This document shows, piece after piece, positions 42,055 through 50,118 of a DNA stretch of 64,000 nt (the stretch's first letter is position 1; each line of letters starts with the position of its first letter). Below the pieces are notes generated by a model. That model saw nothing but the letters and a program-made list of their open reading frames with translations, made no database searches and was not told the DNA's origin. Both the position numbers and the translations under genes were made by a program. Source of the DNA: Berkiella sp964594635 (lineage in GTDB: Bacteria > Pseudomonadota > Gammaproteobacteria > Berkiellales > Berkiellaceae); the NCBI GenBank assembly GCA_964594635.1, contig CAZQMV010000003.1, forward strand, positions 124,001 through 188,000, written 5' to 3'.

Positions 42055-43410
42055 ATGGTAGACATTGTAACCGCGATCATTGATGGTGATTTAGCAACAG
42101 TTAAAACACTACTCGCGCAAGGAATAGATCCCAATACGATTAGTAAAGATTATTTAAGATTAGTTCACTACGCTGCAATAACAAATCAACCCTTAGTTTT
42201 TGCTGAATTAGTGAAGTATCATGCAGATGTTAATGCTCATGACGCCCACAATAATCAGACCTTATATTTTGCAGCCCGTGCTGGCGCATCACAAGATTTT
42301 ATCAAGCAGATTATTCAAGCTGGTGGCACTCTCAACAATCAAAATAAACTTGGCCAAACAGCCACCCATGTTGCGGCACGATTAGGCAATGTCGATGCAT
42401 TAAAAGGTTTATTAAAATTTGGTGCTAACCCAAATATTAAAGATATCGTTGGTAAAACTCCTTTAATGGATGCAGTTAAAACCATTCATCCTGAAGCTAT
42501 TCTGATATTAAAAGAGTATGGAGCAAGTAGCACCATCCAAGATAATTATAATGCGACTCCTTTAAGTGAAGCGCTAAAATCAACAAGTGAGCTTGTTAAA
42601 GACACTTTTGAACTTCCCATTCTAGAGAAACTCAAAATACCTGACTACAATCCTATGCTCATAGCTGTTATAGGCGGCAACGTTGCCGATGTTGAAGCAG
42701 TAATAGCTGCAGGTTCTTCGCCAAATGCCACTAACTCCTATGGGATATCAGCACTTCATTATGCAGCTTTGCATGGCGATAGCGATATTATTTCTGCTTT
42801 AATTGATGCTGGTGCATATCATAATCTGACCAATTATGATGGGATACAAGCTATTCATTTTGCAGCAATGACGCATCAGATTGAAGCTTTAGATACCTTA
42901 ATTAAATTAGGTGCCAGCGTAAATGCAATTGATAATAAAGGAAATACGCCTCTGCACTATGCTGCCGAGTTCACAGATGAACCTGCTTTTATCCAAAAAT
43001 TATTGGATGCTGGTGCCTCAATCAATGCAGCCAATAACACAGGTGAAACACCGCTTCATTTAGCTGCAGCAGATGGTAATTTAGGAACGGTGAAATTTCT
43101 GGTTGAACATCATGCGAATGTTGCAGCGCTTGATACTCAAGATGAAACACCTCTACAAGAAGCTGTTAAAACACAACACGCCGATGTTTCTGCCTATTTA
43201 TCAGAACAAAAGAGTGTTGCTGTTCTTGATCATAAATCTGCAGAAGATACCATCGATATTCAAGATGTGCTGGCCAGTGCAAATGAGGTGGAAGGATTAG
43301 AAGAGCATTCCATTGAGTCTCATTCAGCTAGAACAGAAGTGGCTCTCTCGCATTCTGTGTATGTTAATTCTACAGAAATACCGATTGTTCATGTAGACGC
43401 TATTTTATAA
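42055..43410 (+). CDS. Ankyrin-repeat protein
   Basis: The 451 aa contain about eleven ankyrin units from residue 3 to about 380, recognisable by GxTPLHxAA..G....V..LL..GAxxN (GNTPLHYAAEFTDEP, GETPLHLAAADGNLG, GISALHYAALHGDSD). A Ser/Glu-rich tail of about 70 residues follows. There is no signal peptide or membrane segment. Ankyrin proteins of this composition in intracellular bacteria are often type IV-secreted effectors binding host proteins; secretion is inferred. A hairpin terminator follows. Confidence 0.92.
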   Translation: MVDIVTAIIDGDLATVKTLLAQGIDPNTISKDYLRLVHYAAITNQPLVFAELVKYHADVNAHDAHNNQTLYFAARAGASQDFIKQIIQAGGTLNNQNKLGQTATHVAARLGNVDALKGLLKFGANPNIKDIVGKTPLMDAVKTIHPEAILILKEYGASSTIQDNYNATPLSEALKSTSELVKDTFELPILEKLKIPDYNPMLIAVIGGNVADVEAVIAAGSSPNATNSYGISALHYAALHGDSDIISALIDAGAYHNLTNYDGIQAIHFAAMTHQIEALDTLIKLGASVNAIDNKGNTPLHYAAEFTDEPAFIQKLLDAGASINAANNTGETPLHLAAADGNLGTVKFLVEHHANVAALDTQDETPLQEAVKTQHADVSAYLSEQKSVAVLDHKSAEDTIDIQDVLASANEVEGLEEHSIESHSARTEVALSHSVYVNSTEIPIVHVDAIL

Positions 43411-43424
43411 TCTTAAATAATGCT

Positions 43425-43454
43425 TGGGGTTGTAATGCAACCCCAGTCATTTTT
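43425..43454 (+). terminator. Terminator of the ankyrin gene
   Basis: TGGGGTTG-TAATG-CAACCCCA (43425-43445) followed by GTCATTTTT. It lies 15 nt after the stop codon and just before the opposing gene end. Confidence 0.8.
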
Positions 43455-44067
43455 ACTCATATTGTGGATAACGTCCCCAATTCCCTTGGTAATGCTGACG
43501 TTGATGTTGATACCAGGGATGATATTCTTCATCATCATAGCGATTAAATCGTTGCGATAATGACGTTGAATATTTTTCAACAGGAAGTTCTTTCATATTT
43601 TCAGCCAATTTGGTAAAGTCTGGTAAAACATTACCTCCTGCTTGCTGTTGAAAGTGTTTATTTTCAACATATTGAAAAACAACGCATCCTCGGTTGTTTG
43701 AACTTTTCTTAATGCGACAAATATTGTTTTTAACTTTTGAATTCGCCGTATCAAATTGCATAAAACGAATAATTAAATCTGATCTATCTGGTGTCAAGCT
43801 TTCGACATCAACAATATCAACACCCTTTTTACCTTTTAAATCAGACGCAATTTTGTTAGGGTCATTTTTATCAGTCACATGAGTAATAATGACTTTAGAA
43901 AAACCATTTCTACGTGCCGTTGTATATTCAGCTGCGATTGACTTCCCATGGGATCTTTCGCTAACTTTAAAATATCTTATCCCATCAAAATTGATTTCAT
44001 TTGGACCAACAGCAAAGCACATTGTTGTAAACTGAGCTAATAAAAACACAAGTAACATACGTTTCAT
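43453..44067 (-). CDS. Exported hypothetical protein
   Basis: The start at 44067 (MKRMLLVFLLAQFTTMCFA) gives 204 aa with a signal peptide cleaved near VGPN. The mature domain has two Cys (NICRIKK, RGCVVFQ) that could form a disulfide, and a His/Gln/Tyr/Trp-rich C-terminus (WYQHQRQHYQGNW). The longer frame to 44202 runs through a dispersed repeat and is rejected. No family is recognised. Confidence 0.7.
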   Translation of the reverse strand: MKRMLLVFLLAQFTTMCFAVGPNEINFDGIRYFKVSERSHGKSIAAEYTTARRNGFSKVIITHVTDKNDPNKIASDLKGKKGVDIVDVESLTPDRSDLIIRFMQFDTANSKVKNNICRIKKSSNNRGCVVFQYVENKHFQQQAGGNVLPDFTKLAENMKELPVEKYSTSLSQRFNRYDDEEYHPWYQHQRQHYQGNWGRYPQYE

Positions 44068-44164
44068 GGCTAATACTTCACAAGAATGGAGATAGTAAAA
44101 ATATCGACCATTCATCCTTAATTCTTTAAGGATGATATACACGCTTACTGGAGCGCTTACTGGA

Positions 44165-44206
44165 GGACACCCATTTTTTCTATGGCAGATGGCTAAGGAC
44201 ATCCAT
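44165..44206. repeat. Two copies of the GGACAyCCAT repeat
   Basis: GGACACCCAT at 44165-44174 and GGACATCCAT at 44197-44206, same orientation, between the exported protein gene and the APH-like gene. Confidence 0.75.
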
Positions 44207-44212
44207 CTTCAT

Positions 44213-45223
44213 TTATAAAATATCTTTTGCAGTGTTAAGTGCGATTTCTACCACACCGTGAGGCAAAAACATTCCAGCAAAATGATTAAATAATGTTGCT
44301 CTGTCATTCTCACCACTTTTAGTCAAAAGCAGTGCTTCGGCATACTCGGCAATATCTTCAACAATTCGCTCGTTCCGATAATAAGCCAGAGCCTTCATAT
44401 TTATTTCTACTACTCCATAACCTTGGTAAAATAGTATTTCCTCTTCCGGCTTATTCCAAACATTTGCAACACCTGCACCAACGAACATCAAATCACGCTC
44501 CTTCGGTGCCATAATAGGCTCATCCCAATCCACTATATACAAATTTTCATCCTTGCCGATCAGGACATTGCCACCATGAAGGTCTGAATGACACAACACA
44601 AATGGCATTTTTTGATTCTGAAGTTTCTGACTTAACACTTCAGCTTTATCAACTAATTGATAAATTTCGGATCTTTTCTCGATCATTATCTCTAGTAACT
44701 TTAGAGAAAATTCATCGCCACTCGGTTTATCATCTATATGTTGATAAATTTGCCGAACCTGTTCTCTCCATTTGGGTGCATAGATTTCCTGCCTGATATG
44801 ATCCTGTATGCCTGCAGGCACCTTTATTTCATGAATTTTTTTTAGCGTTTTACCTAAGGTGATCCACTGAGCATCAGTTAAATCACGACTAAAACCATCT
44901 TGCCCATCGATAAAAGGGTATACGTTGACTATACACTGTCCAATGCGTTGAATTACTTGCCCCTCAAGGGTTTTAATGGGTGGAATGATCTCTTGGATCC
45001 CTGCGTTACCTAACAGCTCTACTATGACAGCACTGATATCTTGCTGTTTGTTGCGTTTTATTTTTATAAAATAAGATAAAGCGGTATTTGCAGTGGCTTT
45101 ATAGACGAGAGCATCGATATCTGCACCTAGTGATAGTAATGTAAGCGAACTAATTTCAATACCAAAATGAGTCCTTAAGGTAAAATGGATGTCCTTTTCT
45201 GAAAGAAATTTTTTTTCTGTCAT
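44213..45223 (-). CDS. Aminoglycoside phosphotransferase (APH)-family kinase
   Basis: The 336 aa have the APH/choline-kinase fold: catalytic Brenner motif LCHSDLHGGNVLI (H-x-D-x4-N) and metal Asp in IVDWDEPI, with ERDLMFVG after it. The overall look is closest to spectinomycin/APH(9)-like proteins. The natural substrate may be a metabolite, so resistance should not be assumed. A repeat copy (45185-45194) lies within the first codons, encoding KDIHF. Confidence 0.88.
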   Translation of the reverse strand: MTEKKFLSEKDIHFTLRTHFGIEISSLTLLSLGADIDALVYKATANTALSYFIKIKRNKQQDISAVIVELLGNAGIQEIIPPIKTLEGQVIQRIGQCIVNVYPFIDGQDGFSRDLTDAQWITLGKTLKKIHEIKVPAGIQDHIRQEIYAPKWREQVRQIYQHIDDKPSGDEFSLKLLEIMIEKRSEIYQLVDKAEVLSQKLQNQKMPFVLCHSDLHGGNVLIGKDENLYIVDWDEPIMAPKERDLMFVGAGVANVWNKPEEEILFYQGYGVVEINMKALAYYRNERIVEDIAEYAEALLLTKSGENDRATLFNHFAGMFLPHGVVEIALNTAKDIL

Positions 45224-45258
45224 TTTACATTTTTCTCCAAAATCGTAAGGACATCCAT
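45185..45258. repeat. Inverted pair of dispersed-repeat copies around the APH start
   Basis: ATGGATGTCC at 45185-45194 and GGACATCCAT at 45249-45258 face each other across the APH gene start. Confidence 0.7.
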
Positions 45259-45263
45259 TTCAA

Positions 45264-46199
45264 TTAAAAATATTTACGCATCGCATCAATATGTGCCAGC
45301 ACTGATTCGGGTAATGCTTGCAAGTGATAGCCGCCTTCTAAGGTTGAAATGATTCGTCCATTGGCATATTTGGTAGCAATCTTACAAATTTCTTGTGTTA
45401 CATACTCATAGTCTTGCGCTGTTAACGATAAATTAGCGAGAGGATCTAATTGATGAGCATCAAAACCTGCTGAAATAAAAATACATTCTGGTTTACATTT
45501 TTCTAACATAGGAATTAATTCGTCATCAACTTTTTGCCGAAATGGGTGTCCTTTTGTGCCTGCTGGTAACGGGCATAAATGTATGTTTTCTGGTTTGTTT
45601 ACTAAAGTAGCACCAGGGTAAAAGGGATGTTGAAAACTAGACCAAAAACAAACCTTAGGTTCATTTTCAAACATCGATTCAGTACCATTTCCGTGATGCA
45701 CATCAAAATCAACAATTGCAATTCGCTTACAGCGGTATTGCTCCAAAGCATGAGCCACACCAACGGCAATGTTGTTAAAAAAACAGAATCCCATGGCAGC
45801 AGCAGGCTCTGCATGATGACCAGGCGGCCTTACTAAGCAAAAAGCTTTAGTGACTTTCCCAGTAAAAACTTCATCAACGGCTGCTATTTGTGCTCCTGCT
45901 GCACGCAATGCGGCCACTAAAGTAAAAGGATTCATGAGTGCATCAGGATCAAGCTGTACATACCCTTCCTTAGGTGCAACGCTGAAAATACTATCGATAT
46001 ACGCTGCCTCATGTACCCTTTGTAGATGTTCTTTTGATACAAGCGGTGCTTCTTGCCAAAGCAATTCTGTATTCCAAGGTGCTTGCTTAAGGACTCTTGT
46101 AACAACTTCTAATCGTTCAGGACATTCTGGATGTCCTAAACCCATTTCATGTTTCAAGCAATCAGGGTGTGTTAGTATTTTAATACTCATAGAGGACAT
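45264..46199 (-). CDS. Histone-deacetylase-family (acetylpolyamine/HDAC-like) hydrolase
   Basis: Zn-dependent deacetylase fold of 311 aa. Motifs are LGHPECPERL near the start, VRPPGHHAEPAAAMGFCFFNN (catalytic His pair), IVDFDVHHGNGTESMF (Zn ligands), SAGFDAHQLDP (Zn Asp) and LEGGYHL with the oxyanion Tyr region. Bacterial members deacetylate acetylpolyamines or other small amides; a host target cannot be excluded. Repeat copies lie at both ends and one lies inside (45542-45551, encoding KGHPF). Confidence 0.93.
   Translation of the reverse strand: MSSMSIKILTHPDCLKHEMGLGHPECPERLEVVTRVLKQAPWNTELLWQEAPLVSKEHLQRVHEAAYIDSIFSVAPKEGYVQLDPDALMNPFTLVAALRAAGAQIAAVDEVFTGKVTKAFCLVRPPGHHAEPAAAMGFCFFNNIAVGVAHALEQYRCKRIAIVDFDVHHGNGTESMFENEPKVCFWSSFQHPFYPGATLVNKPENIHLCPLPAGTKGHPFRQKVDDELIPMLEKCKPECIFISAGFDAHQLDPLANLSLTAQDYEYVTQEICKIATKYANGRIISTLEGGYHLQALPESVLAHIDAMRKYF
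45542..45551. repeat. ATGGGTGTCC copy inside the HDAC-like gene
   Basis: An exact core match with AAATGGGTGTCCTTTT flanks. It encodes KGHPF in frame in a loop that is variable in the family, so it may be an insertion or chance. Confidence 0.5.
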
Positions 46200-46203
46200 C
46201 CAT
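46194..46203. repeat. GGACATCCAT copy at the HDAC-like gene start
   Basis: AGAGGACATCCATTT overlaps the start-codon region of the gene at 45264-46199. Confidence 0.65.
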
Positions 46204-46349
46204 TTCTGCTACTCAGCAATACTACTAGCAACTTCAACCGCTGTGTTGGTTGTCATTGTTTGTTGTATAAAGCTCCTAGCCCATTTTAAAAAATCCATAA
46301 CAACTCCTTGTTTCTAATCTGCCAGCGCATCTTAACCCTTTTTAATTGA

Positions 46350-46384
46350 GGACATCCATTTTTAATAACCAAAAGGACATCCAT
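46350..46384. repeat. Two GGACATCCAT copies upstream of the RAYT gene
   Basis: Copies at 46350-46359 and 46375-46384, same orientation, 70-100 nt before the transposase start, with matching GGACATCCATTT cores. Confidence 0.8.
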
Positions 46385-46453
46385 TTAAATTTTATTTGAT
46401 ATGAGTACGTATATGTTTTATATTATTCATATTGCAGTACAGGATACCGAAGT

Positions 46454-47425
46454 ATGACGTTACCACGTTCACAACTTATCAATCTCAGCAAAACATCTTA
46501 TTATCACTGTATGACTAGATGCGTGCGCCAATCTTATTTGTGTGGATATGATAGTGAAACAAATCGGGACTATTCACATCGTAAGAAATGGATAGTTTCA
46601 AAAATAAAACATATAGCGAATGTTTTTGCTATAAAAATATGTGCTTATGCGATCATGAGTAATCATTATCACCTTGTCTTATTTGTCAATGATGCTGAAG
46701 CACCGTCTTGGTCCGATGACGAAGTCTTTAAACGTTGGCAAGCGCTTTTTCCAAATGATGCTAAAGCACTTTCACTTTATTCTAAAAAAGAAGCTGAACT
46801 AAAAATTCAATTGTGGCGACATCGTTTAATGGACATTAGCTGGTTTATGCGCTGTCTTAATGAACCGATTGCCCGTTATTCAAACAAAGAAGATGAAAAA
46901 AAAGGGCGGTTTTGGGAGGGTCGTTTTAAATCGCAAGCGCTACTGGATGAGGGAGCAATACTCACTGCAATGGCTTATGTTGATCTCAACCCTATTCGCG
47001 CCAACATTGCTAATACCCCAGAAGAATCTAACTTTACCTCTATTCAAGAAAGAATTCATACTTTTATCAAGCATTCACCAAGTAAAAATCATTCAAAAGC
47101 TCAACCTAAGAATCTTATGCCCTTCTTAAGTAAAAAATCACCTAAAGGTGCAAATATTAATTACAACATAATCGATTATTTTAAATTAGTTGATTCTACT
47201 GGAAGAATACTGCGCGATGACAAGAAAGGAGTTATTTCCGACAAGCTTGAACCCATCCTATCCAGATTAGGCTTGGATCCAAAATGCTGGGTTGAAAATG
47301 TTAAGTACTTACAGCAACGATTTTCTTATGCAATTGGTCAACATGAGAATTTAGCTAATTTTACCGATTACTATATCAAATCTAAAAGTATACGTGCTGC
47401 AAAGCAAATGTATATTAATAGTTAA
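46454..47425 (+). CDS. REP-associated tyrosine transposase (IS200/Y1_Tnp family, RAYT)
   Basis: The 323 aa begin YYHCMTRCVRQSYLCG and contain the HUH metal motif in AYAIMSNHYHLVLF, then GRFWEGRFKSQALLDE and MAYVDLNPIRANI, the typical RAYT sequence set; Tyr in the last segment is near the expected nucleophile position. RAYTs are single-copy, domesticated IS200-like HUH enzymes that act on flanking REP sequences. Here repeats of one family lie on both sides in opposite orientation, supporting that role. No IS200/IS605 end hairpins or tnpB are visible. Confidence 0.93.
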   Translation: MTLPRSQLINLSKTSYYHCMTRCVRQSYLCGYDSETNRDYSHRKKWIVSKIKHIANVFAIKICAYAIMSNHYHLVLFVNDAEAPSWSDDEVFKRWQALFPNDAKALSLYSKKEAELKIQLWRHRLMDISWFMRCLNEPIARYSNKEDEKKGRFWEGRFKSQALLDEGAILTAMAYVDLNPIRANIANTPEESNFTSIQERIHTFIKHSPSKNHSKAQPKNLMPFLSKKSPKGANINYNIIDYFKLVDSTGRILRDDKKGVISDKLEPILSRLGLDPKCWVENVKYLQQRFSYAIGQHENLANFTDYYIKSKSIRAAKQMYINS

Positions 47426-47813
47426 ATTTTTAACTGCCATTAAAAACCTCAATTTTCATGTACTTCGCCTTTTTCCTTTAACAACTGGCAACTTCATGAC
47501 TTGCAACTTTACCAACATTTTCTAATTTTTTAGAAGTTTCGTTTTTGGGTGTCCTTTTAAGCATTAAACTCATCATTCGTTTCTATTTTAGTTAGATAAA
47601 ATTAAGAATAAATGGCTGTCCTGTGGCGTAAATGGGTGTCCTCTACTGAAAATGGATGTCCTGCGAATACTGGAAATAATTTCAATGAGAAGACTGTACT
47701 TATTAGCGAGATCCTCTGCTTTTTTGCAAAATATTCCTTCAATAGGGAGCTAATGGGTATATCTTTGTTATTAAGTATCAAGGTTGCAATCCAATCATAT
47801 GGGAGTTTGCATC
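47426..47813. other. 388-nt region holding dispersed repeats
   Basis: No gene is seen. A longer frame at 47612-47884 is built on the repeats and has no ribosome-binding site. The four repeat copies are annotated separately. Confidence 0.6.
47545..47661. repeat. Four repeat copies downstream of the RAYT gene, opposite orientation
   Basis: TTGGGTGTCC (47545-47554, one mismatch), ATGGCTGTCC (47612-47621), ATGGGTGTCC (47632-47641) and ATGGATGTCC (47652-47661). The last three are spaced exactly 20 nt start to start, about two helical turns. Confidence 0.8.
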
Positions 47814-47891
47814 ATGTTAAAATATTTCATTGCGTGGTTATTTGGCGTGCCTGTTATCTTGCTAGTTGTCATTTACTTACTTAATAACTAA
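47814..47891 (+). CDS. 25-aa membrane peptide
   Basis: MLKYFIAWLFGVPVILLVVI and a YLLNN tail form one membrane helix. GGGAG lies 8 nt before the ATG, and the next gene, another membrane protein, starts 18 nt after the stop. The good ribosome-binding site and spacing argue for a real small protein. Confidence 0.6.
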   Translation: MLKYFIAWLFGVPVILLVVIYLLNN

Positions 47892-47909
47892 ACAATGGAG
47901 GGTTCTCTT

Positions 47910-48503
47910 ATGAACATGCAAGCTGATAACGGTTGCATCAGTAAAAGCCTTTCTTGGGGAGCGGTTCTTACCGGCGCCCTGGTCGCACTGGGTTTAACTT
48001 TCTTGTTTAACCTGCTAACAATTGCGCTTGGTCTTTCACTTTACACCCAAAATGCCGATGGCGCCAAAATGCTAACTTTCGCCGGTTATGCTTGGGTGTT
48101 GATTGGCGGCTACATCATTTTATTTCTCTCAGGATGGGTAGCGGGTCGTTTAGTTCACCATCATTGCATCTTGCATTGGTGCAACGGGATACTCCATGGT
48201 TTTGTCACCTGGACGGTTTATCTCATCCTTAGCATGTTGGTTCTATCTTATATGGCCACTCCTGCTTCTGTTTCGTTACTACGCACCACTTTCATGACTA
48301 TTACTGACAAAACAACAACACCTACTCCTAATACGCAAAATGATTCCTCAAGCACTCCGCAAACCGTACATAAAGCAGGGCATGCTGCCTTTGGATCATT
48401 TTTCATATTCTTCGTTGGTGCTTTAGGGTGTGCCGCTGGTGCAGCTTATGGTGTTCGAGAACGCCGACTCTCTCTTGAAGGAAATCGCGGTAATGTCATT
48501 TAA
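47910..48503 (+). CDS. Four-helix membrane protein, unknown function
   Basis: The start at 47910 has GGAGGG 7 nt upstream, giving 197 aa. Membrane helices lie at about 15-40, 55-78, 90-115 and 155-178; a Thr/Asn/Ser/Pro-rich periplasmic-type loop separates the third and fourth. The beginning SWGAVLTGALVALGLTFLFNLL resembles TIGR04086/YrzE-like small membrane proteins. It sits in a cluster of small envelope/stress genes (25-aa peptide, DUF1328, Usp). Confidence 0.75.
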   Translation: MNMQADNGCISKSLSWGAVLTGALVALGLTFLFNLLTIALGLSLYTQNADGAKMLTFAGYAWVLIGGYIILFLSGWVAGRLVHHHCILHWCNGILHGFVTWTVYLILSMLVLSYMATPASVSLLRTTFMTITDKTTTPTPNTQNDSSSTPQTVHKAGHAAFGSFFIFFVGALGCAAGAAYGVRERRLSLEGNRGNVI

Positions 48504-48518
48504 ATAGGAGTAGAAATT

Positions 48519-48698
48519 ATGTTAGGTTGGGTCGTCACATTTCTTATCATTGCCTTAATAGCCGGTGTTCTTGGCTTCACTGGTGTATTTGTCGCAGCAG
48601 TAGAAATTGCTAAAATTCTATTCTTTATTTTTCTTGTTCTATTTGTTATATCACTTGTTTACTATCTCATCAGTGGTCGCAAACCACCTGTACCCTAA
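48519..48698 (+). CDS. DUF1328 (YtjA) small membrane protein
   Basis: The 59 aa (MLGWVVTFLIIALIAGVLGF..., then VAAVEIAKILFFIFLVLF) match the YtjA/DUF1328 family: two membrane helices around an Ala/Gly-rich centre. AGGAG precedes the ATG. E. coli ytjA is a stress-associated small gene of unknown role. It is cotranscribed with the preceding membrane protein (15-nt gap). Confidence 0.9.
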   Translation: MLGWVVTFLIIALIAGVLGFTGVFVAAVEIAKILFFIFLVLFVISLVYYLISGRKPPVP

Positions 48699-48817
48699 GG
48701 CTCTATCGCATCTTCATAAGTTGTCGCTCAACGCTACAGCTTATGACTATAATGAATTAATATGCTTAATTTCAAATACGATACTTGAAATAAACACAGT
48801 TAAGTGAGTAAAGAAAA

Positions 48818-49273
48818 ATGCCCATGTTCAAACGAATTTTAGTCCCCATCGATGACAGTAAAGCAGCCAATTTAGCTTTAACCAAAGCAATTGATTTATG
48901 CCAAATTCACAAAGCTCGATTGCGCATCGTGCATGCTATTGACTATATCGCTTTAAGCGCTGGTGTAGAAGGCATGGATACCGAAACCATTCATGATGAA
49001 TTAAAAATGGTTTCTGAAAAAATGCTAGATAAAGCCTTAAAGAAAGCAATTAAACGAAAAGTAAAAGCAGATATTCTTCTAATTGAGTCGTTCAAACTTA
49101 CCTCTAGAGTCGATAGCCTTGTTTTAAAAGCAGTAAAAAACTGGAAGGCAGATCTTGTGGTCGTCGGAATGAATGAAAAAGATGTGATTAAAAAATTATT
49201 TTTTGGTAGCCATTCTGAACAAATTATTCATAAAATTTTAGTTCCCATTTTATTAGTTAAAAGTAAAAACTAA
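48818..49273 (+). CDS. Universal stress protein (UspA family)
   Basis: The 151 aa have the Usp fold: FKRILVPIDDSKAANLALTKA at the N-terminus, and the ATP-binding loop variant VVGMNEKDVIKKLFFGSHSEQIIHKILVPILLVK (G-2x-G-9x-G-S/T type, with the first part divergent). It is probably nucleotide-binding. It follows the DUF1328 gene and precedes CsbD in a stress cluster. Confidence 0.93.
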   Translation: MPMFKRILVPIDDSKAANLALTKAIDLCQIHKARLRIVHAIDYIALSAGVEGMDTETIHDELKMVSEKMLDKALKKAIKRKVKADILLIESFKLTSRVDSLVLKAVKNWKADLVVVGMNEKDVIKKLFFGSHSEQIIHKILVPILLVKSKN

Positions 49274-49395
49274 TATCAGGTACTGTTCAAATGCATGATA
49301 CCATCCTTTTTATTTTCGTAGGTTTCTTTGCGCAGCTTATTGATGGCTTCACTGAGCTTATCACATTCTCAATCTTTTGACAGATACGATAAAAA

Positions 49396-49437
49396 AATGC
49401 AATTTGTGCACCCATTATAAGACACACAAATTGCATT
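49396..49437 (-). terminator. Terminator of the csbD-like gene
   Basis: AATGCAATTTGTG pairs with CACAAATTGCATT (13 bp) around a 16-nt loop; on the minus strand it is followed by a run of T residues. It lies 11 nt after the csbD stop. Confidence 0.8.
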
Positions 49438-49447
49438 ATTATGGAGA

Positions 49448-49657
49448 CTAATCGTCAAAACCATTTCGTTTTAAGAATTTATCGATTTCCTGTTCGATAC
49501 GATCTTTTTGATAACCATATCTTTCTTGCAACAAGCCACTAAGTTCTTGTCTTGATCCTTTTAAGCGTTCAACGTCATTATCCGTTAAATCGCCCCATTG
49601 TTGTCTTACTTTACCTTTAAGCTGAGTCCAATTACCTTGAATGATATCTTTATTCAT
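49448..49657 (-). CDS. CsbD-family stress protein
   Basis: The 69 aa fit CsbD/YjbJ: MNKDIIQGNWTQLKGKVRQQWGDLTDNDVERLKGSRQELSGLLQERYGYQK is the family pattern. It is a small hydrophilic helical protein induced by stress. GGAGG precedes the start. It overlaps the Pro-rich gene upstream by ATGA. Confidence 0.95.
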   Translation of the reverse strand: MNKDIIQGNWTQLKGKVRQQWGDLTDNDVERLKGSRQELSGLLQERYGYQKDRIEQEIDKFLKRNGFDD

Positions 49658-49953
49658 AACAACCTCCGAACATATATTAAGTGATGAGAAAACGTTGAAC
49701 GAATGTCAGGTAGTTTAGGATCTGATTGACCAGGAGTGGGTTCAATTTCCGGTTTACCATCTGGCAGAAATGGGGGCTCTAATGGTTTTGATGGTGGTGT
49801 AGTAGGTTCTATCGGTGGATCAATGGGTTTTTCAGGATCTTTAGGCAAAGGAGGTGTTTCAGGCACATGTGGAAAAGGCTTTTCCGGATCTGTAGGAATA
49901 GGCTTTTCTGGTTCATGAGGCGGGTTGATAACCACTTGTATACAATGAAACAT
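49654..49953 (-). CDS. Proline-rich small protein
   Basis: The start at 49953 (MFHCIQVVINPP) has GAGG 9 nt upstream and gives 99 aa. More than a quarter are Pro, in units like PEKPIPTDPEKPFP and PPLPKDPEKPIDPP, suggesting an extended, surface or linker protein. The C-terminus overlaps the csbD start (ATGA), so the two are translationally coupled. It is unrecognised. Confidence 0.65.
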   Translation of the reverse strand: MFHCIQVVINPPHEPEKPIPTDPEKPFPHVPETPPLPKDPEKPIDPPIEPTTPPSKPLEPPFLPDGKPEIEPTPGQSDPKLPDIRSTFSHHLIYVRRLL

Positions 49954-50118
49954 TTCAAAACACCTCGTTGATTGCATGCTCGTTTTTCAAACGAATACGA
50001 GGAATATAGTGAATAATTAAGGAGAGTGAATCGTTTTAATGTTATTAACAGTTCATTTACAGTAAATAAAATCAAAATAACTGGTTGTATTCATAATGCA
50101 TCCCTGCAAAAAAAGAGC

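Noticed and set aside
44213..45223. Calling the APH-like gene an antibiotic resistance determinant
   Set aside because: The fold alone does not show drug specificity; no mobile element marker or second resistance gene is adjacent.
46127..46136. CTGGATGTCC match to the dispersed repeat
   Set aside because: It encodes LGHPECPE, the conserved N-terminal motif of HDAC-family enzymes, so the match is explained by the protein.
47612..47884. 90-codon plus-strand frame
   Set aside because: It starts inside the repeat array, has no ribosome-binding site, and conflicts with the better-supported 25-aa gene.
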